Positions 1 to 6,626 of a stretch of DNA of 13,369 nt are shown here, piece after piece (position 1 is the first letter of the stretch; each line of letters opens with the position of its first letter). Source of the DNA: an uncultured Clostridium sp. (GTDB lineage: Bacteria; Bacillota; Clostridia; TANB77; CAG-508); the NCBI GenBank assembly GCA_900551615.1, contig URWN01000036.1:1-13369 (forward strand), read 5' to 3'. Position numbers and translations under genes: made by a program. The notes beneath the pieces are model-generated. The model worked only from the letters and a program-made list of their open reading frames with translations. It was not told the DNA's origin and searched no databases.

Positions 1-594
1 AAAAAATATCAAAATAAAGAAGACGAAATACAAGCACTTAAAAATGTAAATTTCAGAATAAAAGAAGGGGAATTTGTAAGCATAATAGGACCAAGTGGAT
101 GTGGAAAATCAACATTACTTTCAATAATAGCAGGACTAGAAGAAAAAACAGAAGGAGAAATCTACATAGAAGGAGAAAAATGCAATGGAATATCTCCTAA
201 AATAGGATATATGCTACAAAGAGATTGTCTACTAGAATGGAGAAACATATTAAGTAATACATTATTTGGATTAGAAATAAAAGGAATAAAAACAAAAGAA
301 AATATTGAATATGTAAAAGAACTACTAAAAAAATACAACTTATATGATTTCAAAAACAAATATCCATCAGAATTATCAGGTGGAATGAGGCAAAGGGTTG
401 CACTAATTAGAACACTTGCGGTAAAACCTAAAATATTATTATTAGATGAAGCATTTTCTGCACTAGACTATCAAACTAGAATAATGGTAACTGAAGATAT
501 ATATTCAATATTAAGAAAAGAAAAAATTACAGCACTAATTGTAACACACGATATATCAGAAGGTAGATTTCAAAGTAGACAGTATGCGAGATAA
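1..594 (+). CDS. ABC importer ATPase, SsuB/TauB type, 5' part of a gene interrupted by the mobile element
   Basis: This is the cytoplasmic ATPase of an importer of the nitrate/sulfonate/taurine/thiamine-precursor class. The frame is open from base 1, so the true start lies left of the window; the ATG at 211 is internal. Walker A GPSGCGKST (bases about 91-117), the Q-loop MLQRD, the signature LSGGMRQR, Walker B ILLLDEAF and the H-loop VTHD are all present. The frame follows the family through VTHDISE, up to base 561. It then runs into element DNA and ends after a foreign tail of ten residues (GRFQSRQYAR). The missing C-terminal 58 residues are encoded at 6450-6626. As it stands the product keeps every ATP-binding motif but lacks the last helical part, so it is probably unstable or inactive. 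Family assignment is firm; the substrate cannot be told from the ATPase. Confidence 0.93.
   Translation, partial: KKYQNKEDEIQALKNVNFRIKEGEFVSIIGPSGCGKSTLLSIIAGLEEKTEGEIYIEGEKCNGISPKIGYMLQRDCLLEWRNILSNTLFGLEIKGIKTKENIEYVKELLKKYNLYDFKNKYPSELSGGMRQRVALIRTLAVKPKILLLDEAFSALDYQTRIMVTEDIYSILRKEKITALIVTHDISEGRFQSRQYAR
557..583 (+). other. attL: left junction of the serine-recombinase element
   Basis: The six bases CAGAAG (557-562) occur again at 6445-6450. Left of the core the sequence is ABC ATPase coding sequence; right of it, from 563, homology to the ATPase stops. Bases 563-583 form one arm of the attP palindrome and are an imperfect inverted copy of 6424-6444 (18 of 21 positions match). The true crossover of a serine recombinase is usually two bases, so it must lie inside this six-base identity. 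Confidence 0.85.
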
Positions 595-621
595 AACAAT
601 TTGAATTTGATATGAATATGT

Positions 622-660
622 AAATTTCAAAGTTTGAAAAAATTTTGAAATTTATTTTTT
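622..660 (+). terminator. Possible AT-rich terminator at the left end of the element
   Basis: A perfect 10-bp inverted repeat (622-631 with 644-653, 12-nt loop) is followed by A and six T (655-660). The stem has only one G-C pair, so it would be weak. It sits just after the stop of the truncated ATPase frame and before the element's first promoter, a position suited to ending host read-through. Confidence 0.4.
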
Positions 661-665
661 GACTA

Positions 666-694
666 TTGACAAAAACAAATGTTTGATATAAAAT
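666..694 (+). promoter_or_regulatory. Candidate promoter for the element cargo genes
   Basis: There is a perfect -35 box TTGACA (666-671), a 17-nt spacer and a -10 box TAAAAT (689-694). The spacer contains the short dyad AAACAAATGTTT, which could be an operator. A second, weaker -10-like TATAAA lies near 746-751. The first gene starts at 801, leaving a leader of about 100 nt. Confidence 0.55.
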
Positions 695-800
695 TAATGA
701 AAACATAAATTTTGTAAGTTGATGGAAAATTTTAAAATATTATGGTATAAATAGAGTAATTAATATAACTTATAATAATAAAAAGGGGATTGATAAATCT

Positions 801-1874
801 ATGGAAGAAAAAAGATGTTTATTATGCAATAAACCATATGACTATAAATATAAAATGTTTGGAAGAGGATGCCTTGATAACATTTATGGAGAATTAGGAA
901 TACGTAAACCACCTAGATTTGTATGGAATAAGGAAGCATATTTATGTACTAAAGTTGCTTGGAAAAATCATAAATATTTCTTAAGTAAAACTAAGAAATA
1001 TGATTTAACACAAAAATATATAGCACTAAATTATTTAAAGAATATGAACTTTGATGCATTGAGAAATATAGAAGAAAAAATGTTAAAGGATATAAAGAAT
1101 ATAACGCCTTTTTCTAAAGATACTGTAGAATTAATGAATTTTTCATTAAATGATATATATAAATTATTTAATTATTACCAAAAATTCGAAAAGATTATAA
1201 AAAATTTTCAAAATATAAATTGGAATAATATAGATGAAAAAGTTGCTAATGGTTATATAAAAAGTTTAAGTTTTATATTTGATTTAACAAAAAAGAACAA
1301 TCCTATATCATATGCTGTATTTTATTCAATGCAATATATGTTTTGGCAAATTGTTGTTATAGGAGGACTATTTACTAATAAGCCTCTTTCTGCTAAATTA
1401 TTGACAAATTCATTATCTATGTTTGGAAAAGAACCAAACGATTTAGTAATAGAAGATGAAGAAATAAAAAACATATTACTTAAAAGTCCGATATTTAAGA
1501 AAAAACTAGAACAATTAATAGAAAAATATGGAGAAGGAAAAAAAGAATTTATTGTCGACGAAAAATCTCCAAGAGAGGATACTTTGATTAGATTTGATGA
1601 TGCTGATTTACTTTATGCTCTCCATGATGCAACATTATTAGTTAAAGGAAGAATAGACGAAAATAATAAATGGAATTTAGAAATTGAAATTAAAGACACC
1701 TATGATTTTACAGATTTCAAAGAGTTAAGAGAATATACAGATGAAGAAAACAGTAAAACGAAAGATATATTATCAACAACATTAAATAATTTAGGAGTAG
1801 CCTCTAGTAAATATGGAGTTATAAAAGTATATGATGTTGAAATAAAATTTGAAACGAAAGAAGGAGAATTTTAA
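801..1874 (+). CDS. Unknown 357-residue element protein with N-terminal cysteine cluster
   Basis: I do not recognise this family. ATG at 801 follows AAAAGGGG with normal spacing. The N-terminus has a CxxC pair (C6, C9) and further cysteines at C24 and C49, consistent with a small zinc-binding fold, though four ligands cannot be proved. The middle (about 70-210) is helical and Asn/Lys-rich, with one hydrophobic stretch around the FWQIVVIGGLF segment. The last 90 residues look beta-rich, with LEIEIKDTYDFTDF followed by LNNLGVASSKYGVIKVYDV. From memory this pattern recalls C-terminal domains of some polymorphic-toxin and phage proteins, but that is only a hint. It is the first gene after the element promoter and probably heads the cargo operon. 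A short stretch of it (1080-1135) has a degenerate near-copy at 3874-3926. Confidence 0.8.
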   Translation: MEEKRCLLCNKPYDYKYKMFGRGCLDNIYGELGIRKPPRFVWNKEAYLCTKVAWKNHKYFLSKTKKYDLTQKYIALNYLKNMNFDALRNIEEKMLKDIKNITPFSKDTVELMNFSLNDIYKLFNYYQKFEKIIKNFQNINWNNIDEKVANGYIKSLSFIFDLTKKNNPISYAVFYSMQYMFWQIVVIGGLFTNKPLSAKLLTNSLSMFGKEPNDLVIEDEEIKNILLKSPIFKKKLEQLIEKYGEGKKEFIVDEKSPREDTLIRFDDADLLYALHDATLLVKGRIDENNKWNLEIEIKDTYDFTDFKELREYTDEENSKTKDILSTTLNNLGVASSKYGVIKVYDVEIKFETKEGEF

Positions 1875-1895
1875 TGTTATAGGGTGGTGTTCATA

Positions 1896-2720
1896 TTGAT
1901 AAAAAAGGACTTAAAAGAATTTGGATTTATATTATGGATAACTATTACAGTGTTTTTGATTTTTTACATAATTATATCAAAAGTAACATTTAAGGTAGAT
2001 GAAGATTATAAAAAATTAGATCTAGCACTAGAATCATACAATATAAATTATTATACTGTATATGAAGATGATGCTTTAATGAAATACAAAGTCTATAAAT
2101 TAAATACAATTGGGGAAAATGAAAAATTTAGAAATAAATTGGAAAAAAGTAGTTATTGGAGTAAAAACAAATTTTATGAATATGAAATGAAAAGATTTTA
2201 TGATGAAGTAGGTGAAGAAAGGACAGAATTAGATAGAGAAAACTTATATTATTATGATAATAAAGGAATTTATGCAATACTTGATTTAAAAAATGAAAAG
2301 CTATATTATTTAAAAAGTTATATTTATGGCACACATAATAATTATAGTAATATTCTAGGTGTAAAGACTGAAAATTATATTAAAAGAGAAATTTATAGTG
2401 TAAGAGAAGGAATTCAATATGATGGACTAGATTATTATGTATATGAATTTTCAAAAGAAAATGGACAGTACATAGTAAAAAAACTAGACTCTAATTCGAA
2501 ATGGAGTAAAAACAGACTTGATGATAGTATACTAGATGATTTTGAATACAATAAAGAAGTGCTTGAAATAAAAAATGGATATTACCATTATGAATTAGTA
2601 TGTAGAACAAGTGATGAAAACAAAAAACATAATTTTACAAAAGAAGAAGCAACAGGTTGGGAAATAGGTGTTTATGATGTTGACAAAAATATTTTATATT
2701 ATTATTGGCAAAGTATGTAA
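1896..2720 (+). CDS. Unknown membrane-anchored protein, about 274 residues
   Basis: The open frame can begin at GTG 1884, but TTG at 1896 fits better because AGGGTGG (1881-1887) then lies at the right distance as ribosome binding site; that start gives MIKKDLKEFG. Residues about 10-31 form one transmembrane helix (ILWITITVFLIFYIIISKV). The rest is a charged, Tyr/Asn/Lys-rich domain of about 240 residues with no second membrane segment, so the protein is probably anchored at its N-terminus with the domain outside the cell. No family is recognised and there are no obvious catalytic motifs. It follows the preceding gene by about 20 bases, so the two are likely cotranscribed. Confidence 0.75.
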   Translation: MIKKDLKEFGFILWITITVFLIFYIIISKVTFKVDEDYKKLDLALESYNINYYTVYEDDALMKYKVYKLNTIGENEKFRNKLEKSSYWSKNKFYEYEMKRFYDEVGEERTELDRENLYYYDNKGIYAILDLKNEKLYYLKSYIYGTHNNYSNILGVKTENYIKREIYSVREGIQYDGLDYYVYEFSKENGQYIVKKLDSNSKWSKNRLDDSILDDFEYNKEVLEIKNGYYHYELVCRTSDENKKHNFTKEEATGWEIGVYDVDKNILYYYWQSM

Positions 2721-2821
2721 TAAAAATTTATTGAATAGTTACCATAATAAAGATATTCAAAAGCTAAAAAACGGGATAAAATTAATAAATATAATATTAA
2801 GTTGTGGAGGAAGAAGAATAA

Positions 2822-3874
2822 ATGAAAAATGATAAGGGGAAAAAAGTAGATAAATTAATTCGTTCAAGTGCTGCTGAGTATTTGACATATGTAGCAGCTG
2901 CTGGAGAAAATGGAGTAGAACTTAGATATGAAGATGAAAATATTTGGTTAACTCAAAAAATGTTATCAGTATTATACGGTGTATCAACATCTGCAATTAA
3001 TCAACATATAAAAAAGATATATGAAGATAATGAATTAGAAGAAAAATCAACTATTAAGAATTTCTTAATAGTTCAAGATGAGGGAAATAGAAAAATTTCA
3101 AGAAATGTAATACATTATAATCTTCAAATGATTATAGCAGTAGGATTTAAAGTAGATAATGAAAGAGCTATACAATTTAGAAAATGGGCAAATCAAATAG
3201 TAAAGGATTTTACTATTAAAGGATGGGCAATGGATGATGAAAGATTAAAGAATGACGGATCAATTTTAACTAAAAAATATTTTGAAGAACAATTAGAAAG
3301 AATACGAGAAATTAGAATGTCTGAAAGAAAATTTTATCAAAAAATTACAGATATTTATGCAACATCTATTGACTATGATAAAACAGCAAAAGCAACAATT
3401 AGATTTTTTTCATCTGTTCAAAACAAATTACATTATGCTGTTTCTGGAAACACAGCAGCGGAAATTATATATAATAGAGCAGATAGCCAAAAAGAAAATA
3501 TGGGATTAACATCGTGGAAAGGAGCTCCTGATAGTAAAATTCATAAATATGATGTAGTCATTGCAAAAAATTATTTATCGGAAAAAGAAATTGGACAATT
3601 AGAGAGAATGGTATCTGCATATTTAGATTTGGCTGAAATGCAAGCAATGAGACATATTCCTATGACAATGGAAGACTGGGAAGAAAGGCTAAATGGATTT
3701 TTAACATTATGGGATCATGACGTGTTAAAGGACAATGGTAAAATATCTGCTGAAATGGCAAAAATACATGCAGAAACAGAATTTGAAAAATATAGAATAG
3801 TACAAGATAAAATATATATTTCTGATTTTGATGAATTATTATTAAAGAGCAAAAATATTAAAGATGAAAAATAA
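2822..3874 (+). CDS. RhuM family protein (virulence RhuM family)
   Basis: The product has 350 residues, a full-length size for the family. ATG 2822 is preceded by GTGGAGGAAG (start of the box about 15 bases upstream). The N-terminal part (residues 40-140) has the typical IWLTQKMLSVLYGVSTSAIN helix-turn-helix-like segment, then YNLQMIIAVGFKVDNERA and FRKWANQIVKDF, as in RhuM and Bro-N/antirepressor-like phage proteins. The C-terminal part has NRADSQKENMGL (218-229), then AYLDLAEMQA and MTMEDWEERLNGFL, all characteristic. RhuM was named from Salmonella pathogenicity island 3; its biochemical role is not established, and homologues are frequent on mobile elements. Its TAA stop overlaps an ATG (TAATG, 3872-3876). 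It is probably in the same transcription unit as its neighbours. Confidence 0.9.
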   Translation: MKNDKGKKVDKLIRSSAAEYLTYVAAAGENGVELRYEDENIWLTQKMLSVLYGVSTSAINQHIKKIYEDNELEEKSTIKNFLIVQDEGNRKISRNVIHYNLQMIIAVGFKVDNERAIQFRKWANQIVKDFTIKGWAMDDERLKNDGSILTKKYFEEQLERIREIRMSERKFYQKITDIYATSIDYDKTAKATIRFFSSVQNKLHYAVSGNTAAEIIYNRADSQKENMGLTSWKGAPDSKIHKYDVVIAKNYLSEKEIGQLERMVSAYLDLAEMQAMRHIPMTMEDWEERLNGFLTLWDHDVLKDNGKISAEMAKIHAETEFEKYRIVQDKIYISDFDELLLKSKNIKDEK

Positions 3875-3942
3875 TGTTAAAGGAAATAAGGAATATAATA
3901 CTTTTTCTAAAGATTTTGTACAATAAAGAAGGAGTGTTCTGA
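3874..3942 (+). pseudogene. Short degenerate near-copy of part of the 357-residue protein gene
   Basis: Bases 3874-3926 align with 1080-1135, inside the 801-1874 gene: they share 11 identical bases at the start and the 14-mer CTTTTTCTAAAGAT, with one single-base gap and about ten mismatches. A 22-codon frame begins here (MLKEIRNIILFLKILYNKEG...), overlaps the RhuM stop as TAATG and ends with TGA at 3940-3942. The gap shifts the frame away from the one used in the full gene (MLKDIKNITPFSKDT), so this is more likely a gene remnant than a working peptide gene. Confidence 0.4.
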
Positions 3943-3948
3943 AGAACT

Positions 3949-4248
3949 ATGGAGAAAACAAAAAATAATACAAAAATACCAATTTTTAAATTTATTTTTA
4001 TAATCAGCTTATTATATTATATATGCTGGATTATTTGGTCTATATATTTATTTTTTCATGGTATTGACTCAGGTTGGGCTATGCCTGCAATGAGTAATGG
4101 CGATTTAATGTATGGATTTGAAGCTTTTTTTAGTGGTATAATGATAGGCTTATTATATACAATTGAATTATTTTGGTTTATTCCACTATATCAAGTAATT
4201 TATTTAATATATGGTATTATAATCAAGAAGATTAATGATAACAAATAA
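3949..4248 (+). CDS. Small membrane protein, 99 residues, unknown
   Basis: ATG 3949 follows AAGGAG with a somewhat long spacer of about 14 bases. The protein has two or three hydrophobic helices: about residues 11-34 (FKFIFIISLLYYICWIIWSI) and about 60-92 (GIMIGLLYTIELFWFIPLYQ onward), joined by a loop with GIDSGWAMPAMSNGD. Basic residues at both ends (KTKNNTK and KKINDNK) suggest both termini are cytoplasmic. No family is recognised. It may be the last gene of the cargo operon, since a gene-free stretch of 385 bases follows. Confidence 0.65.
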   Translation: MEKTKNNTKIPIFKFIFIISLLYYICWIIWSIYLFFHGIDSGWAMPAMSNGDLMYGFEAFFSGIMIGLLYTIELFWFIPLYQVIYLIYGIIIKKINDNK

Positions 4249-4370
4249 AAATTTAATGACAACATACAAGTTGTTGCTAAAACTAAATTTTAAAATATAA
4301 AATTTTTGTAAAAATATTACACAAAAACAAAATATTTCATTACTTTTTATGAAATTACGTATAAGCTAAA

Positions 4371-4418
4371 AGTGTCCAAATTTTCAAACAAAACAAACTC
4401 CAGAATTGGACATTTTTT
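4371..4418 (+). terminator. Terminator-like hairpin after the cargo genes
   Basis: TGTCCAA (4373-4379) pairs with TTGGACA (4406-4412), extended by a G-U and an A-U pair, and is followed by six T (4413-4418). The loop is long (26 nt), which weakens the case. It would separate cargo transcription from the recombinase module. Confidence 0.45.
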
Positions 4419-4481
4419 ATAATGAAAAAAATCAACAATACCAATGCTTTTGAACAAAATAGATGACATATTTTACTAACT

Positions 4482-4523
4482 AGGGTAGGTGTGTGATAGT
4501 GAAAACTATCGCATAGCTACCCT
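4482..4523 (+). repeat. 42-base near-perfect hairpin upstream of the recombinase module
   Basis: AGGGTAG (4482-4488) pairs with CTACCCT (4517-4523). After a single mismatch (4489 against 4516), 4490-4499 pairs with 4506-4515, including two G-U pairs. This gives 17 base pairs around a six-base loop TGAAAA. No T-run follows, so it is not a standard terminator. It could be an RNA structure, a protein-binding dyad controlling the recombinase, or an origin-of-transfer hairpin. Confidence 0.6.
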
Positions 4524-4633
4524 TAAACTATTTATGAGCAAATGTGGACATATTTAAAAAAATAAATTTTAAAGTAAGGGAGAATTTTTATAAGAAAACG
4601 GATGTATATATAGTATAAGGAGAGTGAGTTGAT

Positions 4634-4747
4634 ATGAGTGAAACTTTCAAAATTAATATGTACTTCGACGAAAAAGGTGAAGAGTTAGAAGGATTAATAA
4701 AACATTTAATAATTAATATCTTAAAAAAAGATGTTTTTGAGCATTAA
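4634..4747 (+). CDS. 37-residue protein encoded just before the serine recombinase
   Basis: ATG 4634 has a strong ribosome binding site (AAGGAGAG, spacer about nine bases) and the frame ends at TAA 4745-4747. The product begins MSETFKINMYFDEKGEELEG, followed by a hydrophobic/basic tail with LIKHLIINILKKD. Gram-positive integrative elements of the Tn4451/Tn5397 type often carry a comparably short gene (annotated TnpW in some) in front of the serine recombinase. The position and the tyrosine-phenylalanine/acidic/helical layout agree with that group, but the match is too short to be sure. It may regulate or direct recombination; that is inference. Confidence 0.6.
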   Translation: MSETFKINMYFDEKGEELEGLIKHLIINILKKDVFEH

Positions 4748-4772
4748 AATTTTATTCAAAATAAGATATAAT
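4744..4772 (+). promoter_or_regulatory. Candidate promoter of the serine recombinase gene
   Basis: A perfect -10 box TATAAT (4767-4772) is preceded at 17 bases by TTAAAA (4744-4749), four of six matches to the -35 consensus. It overlaps the stop of the small gene and lies about 50 bases before the recombinase start. Confidence 0.4.
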
Positions 4773-4819
4773 AAAACTTAAATTCAAATTGTTTTTATCA
4801 AGCATAGAAGGGAGGAAAA

Positions 4820-6376
4820 ATGCTTGAACAAATAGAAAAAACAATATACAATGTAGCGATTTATATAAGATTATCAAAAGAAGATGTAGATAGAGGATAT
4901 GACGAAAGTGAAAGTATAAAAAATCAAAGAACACTGCTAACAGAATATGTACAAAAATTAGGATGGGAGTACCAATTAATACATACATATGTTGACCAAG
5001 GATTTACTGGAACAAATTTTAATAGACCAGACTTTCAAAGAATGATAAAAGATATTGAACTAGGCAAAATAAATATGGTTGTAACAAAAGATTTATCACG
5101 TTTAGGTCGTGATTATATAGAAACGGGCGAATATATAGAAAAATGGTTTCCAGAAAATAATGTAAGATATGTTTCTATAACAGATGGAATAGATACTTTT
5201 GAAACATCAAATGGCAACAATGATATTGCACCATTTAAATCAATATTAAATGATATGTATTCTAAAGATTTATCAAAGAAGATTAGAACAGCACTTCACA
5301 CAATGCAAAAACAGGGGAAATGGGTAGGAGGAAAAACGCCACTTGGATACATAAAAGATTCAAATGATAAAAATAAGTTAATAATTTATGAGCCAGAAGC
5401 TCAAATTGTAAGAACTATTTTTAATATGGCATCTAATGGAAAACAAGTTGGAACTATAAGAGATCATTTAAATAGTAGCAATATTCCAACAGTCAACAAA
5501 TCAAGGTATAATAAAGAAACGTTTTGGGAAAATAAAACAGTAAAGAACATACTGAAAAATAAAGTATATATAGGCACAACAGTGCAAAATAAAAGGAGTA
5601 GAATAAGTTATAAAAATAGAAAAATTAGACCAAATTCAGAAGAAAAATGGATAATTGTAGAAAATACACATGAACCAATAATAGATAAAAAAGTATTTGA
5701 TTCTGTTCAAAAAATGGTAATAGTTCAAAACTACAATAGAAATGAAAAGAAAAATATGTTTTTATTAGACGGTTTACTTTTTTGTTACGAATGTAAACAT
5801 AAAATAGGAGTAAGAGGAAAAAAGAATGGTAATTATTATATGGTATGTAATAATTATCGTAGAAATTCAAAATTAAAACTTTGTACATCACATGGTTTTA
5901 GTTATTCTAATTTAGAAGACACTATAATTAATTATATTAGAAATTTATTTCAAAAAATAGATAGTGAAAAAATAGAATTAGAAGTAAAAAAAGGAATGAC
6001 AAAATATGATTATGGAAAAATACTTCAAAAACTAGAAAACGAGATAAAATTAATAAATAACAATATTGACCAAATGTATGTAGATAAATTAAACAATAAA
6101 ATAAGTGAAGAAATGTATGAAAGGTTATTTGAGAAATTAAAAAATGAAATAAAACAAAAAGAGAATGAATACATAGAAATAAAAAAACAAAAAGAAGACT
6201 CAAAACAAGATGATACCGAAAAAATAAAAAGTGTTATACAAGAATTTTTGAGTCTAAATAGACCATCACCAGAAATTATGAAAGTAATTATCAATAGAAT
6301 TGAAATTCATCAAGATAAACAAGTAGATTTATATTTCAATTTTAAGCAATTAAATAATCTAAAAGAAAGCACATAG
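4820..6376 (+). CDS. Large serine recombinase (integrase/excisionase of the element)
   Basis: The 518-residue protein catalyses site-specific integration and excision by a serine-linked double-strand exchange. ATG 4820 follows GGGAGG. The resolvase domain (about 10-155) has AIYIRLSKED with nucleophile S19 and R17, ESIKNQR, and VTKDLSRLGRDY with R94 and R97. The 'Recombinase' domain (about 170-280) begins with GGKTPLGY. A zinc ribbon domain follows, with cysteines C322, C325, C343 and C355. A Lys/Glu-rich coiled coil (about 400-465) is the segment that controls directionality in this class. Domain order and length match the Tn4451 TnpX/Tn5397 TndX/phage A118-type recombinases, and no key residue is missing. 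It lies at the right end, 68 bp from attR, and almost certainly created the junctions seen here. Confidence 0.97.
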   Translation: MLEQIEKTIYNVAIYIRLSKEDVDRGYDESESIKNQRTLLTEYVQKLGWEYQLIHTYVDQGFTGTNFNRPDFQRMIKDIELGKINMVVTKDLSRLGRDYIETGEYIEKWFPENNVRYVSITDGIDTFETSNGNNDIAPFKSILNDMYSKDLSKKIRTALHTMQKQGKWVGGKTPLGYIKDSNDKNKLIIYEPEAQIVRTIFNMASNGKQVGTIRDHLNSSNIPTVNKSRYNKETFWENKTVKNILKNKVYIGTTVQNKRSRISYKNRKIRPNSEEKWIIVENTHEPIIDKKVFDSVQKMVIVQNYNRNEKKNMFLLDGLLFCYECKHKIGVRGKKNGNYYMVCNNYRRNSKLKLCTSHGFSYSNLEDTIINYIRNLFQKIDSEKIELEVKKGMTKYDYGKILQKLENEIKLINNNIDQMYVDKLNNKISEEMYERLFEKLKNEIKQKENEYIEIKKQKEDSKQDDTEKIKSVIQEFLSLNRPSPEIMKVIINRIEIHQDKQVDLYFNFKQLNNLKEST

Positions 6377-6377
6377 G

Positions 6378-6406
6378 GCTAATTTAATATTAAATATTAG
6401 ATTAGT
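6378..6406 (+). terminator. AT-rich hairpin after the recombinase gene
   Basis: Bases 6379-6391 are an inverted copy of 6393-6405 with one mismatch, directly after the recombinase stop. Only two or three G-C pairs and no T-run on the plus strand, so it is a weak terminator at best; the A-rich 3' flank would supply a T-run on the minus strand. It may equally be a binding dyad near attR. Confidence 0.3.
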
Positions 6407-6423
6407 CAAAAATAAAAATTAAA

Positions 6424-6450
6424 ACTGTCTATTTTAAAATCAACCAGAAG
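6424..6450 (+). other. attR: right junction of the element
   Basis: The core CAGAAG (6445-6450) matches 557-562. Bases 6424-6444 are the second attP arm, inverted relative to 563-583 with 18 of 21 matches. From 6447 the sequence resumes the ATPase frame at the exact codon where the left side lost it. Confidence 0.85.
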
Positions 6451-6626
6451 CAATAAGTATGTCAGATAGAGTACTTGTATTAAGCAAAAGACCTGGAACA
6501 GTAAAAGATATACACAAAATAGATTTTGAAATAGAAAATAGAACACCAATAAATTGCAGACAAAGTCCTAAATTTAGCAAATATTTTGATTGCTTATGGA
6601 AGGAGCTTGGTGTAGATGAAAAATAA
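6447..6626 (+). pseudogene. 3' remnant of the ABC ATPase gene (C-terminal 58 residues)
   Basis: The frame reads EAISMSDRVLVLSKRPGT and ends ELGVDEK with TAA at 6624-6626. EAI-x-MSDRVLVLSKRPG is the standard continuation of the H-loop region in SsuB/TauB ATPases, so this is the missing end of the gene at 1-561. There is no frame damage, which suggests a recent or still reversible insertion. An in-frame ATG at 6459 could let a fragment be made, but no clear ribosome binding site precedes it. The stop overlaps the permease start (ATG 6616) by 11 bases, and AAGGAG (6600-6605) inside this fragment serves the permease. Confidence 0.92.

Larger units (their letters stand above)
4249..4633 (+). other. 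Gene-free stretch between cargo and recombination module
   Basis: No credible gene is visible. Three inverted repeats are. The first is an AT-rich hairpin at 4248-4291 (outer AAAATTTA/TAAATTTT, inner ACAAC/GTTGT) just after the small membrane gene. The second is a terminator-like hairpin at 4371-4418. The third is the 42-base near-perfect hairpin at 4482-4523. The stretch ends with the ribosome binding site AAGGAGAG for the 37-codon gene at 4634. Confidence 0.6.
563..6450 (+). mobile_element. 5.9-kb integrative element with large serine recombinase, inserted in an ABC ATPase gene
   Basis: The ends are set by the CAGAAG direct repeat and by the break and resumption of the ATPase reading frame. 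Removing 563-6450 gives the frame VTHDISEAISMSDRVLVL, which reads as a normal ATPase. The element encodes, left to right, an unknown 357-residue protein, a membrane-anchored protein, a RhuM-family protein, a small membrane protein, a 37-residue protein and a serine recombinase, all on the plus strand. The recombinase gene ends 68 bp from the right core, the usual place for an integrase. I see no relaxase, coupling protein, replication or capsid gene, so the element is either mobilised in trans or only integrates and excises. Base composition is like the flanks, so it probably comes from a related host. Confidence 0.9.

Noticed and set aside
211..594. ATG 211 as start of a short ATPase
   Set aside because: Walker A and the N-terminal strand lie upstream in the same open frame from base 1; 211 is an internal methionine.
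4482..4523. Simple rho-independent terminator
   Set aside because: The hairpin is strong, but CTTAAACTATT follows instead of a T-run.
563..6450. Full conjugative element or prophage
   Set aside because: No relaxase, coupling protein, type IV secretion, replication, capsid or lysis gene can be recognised in the 5.9 kb.
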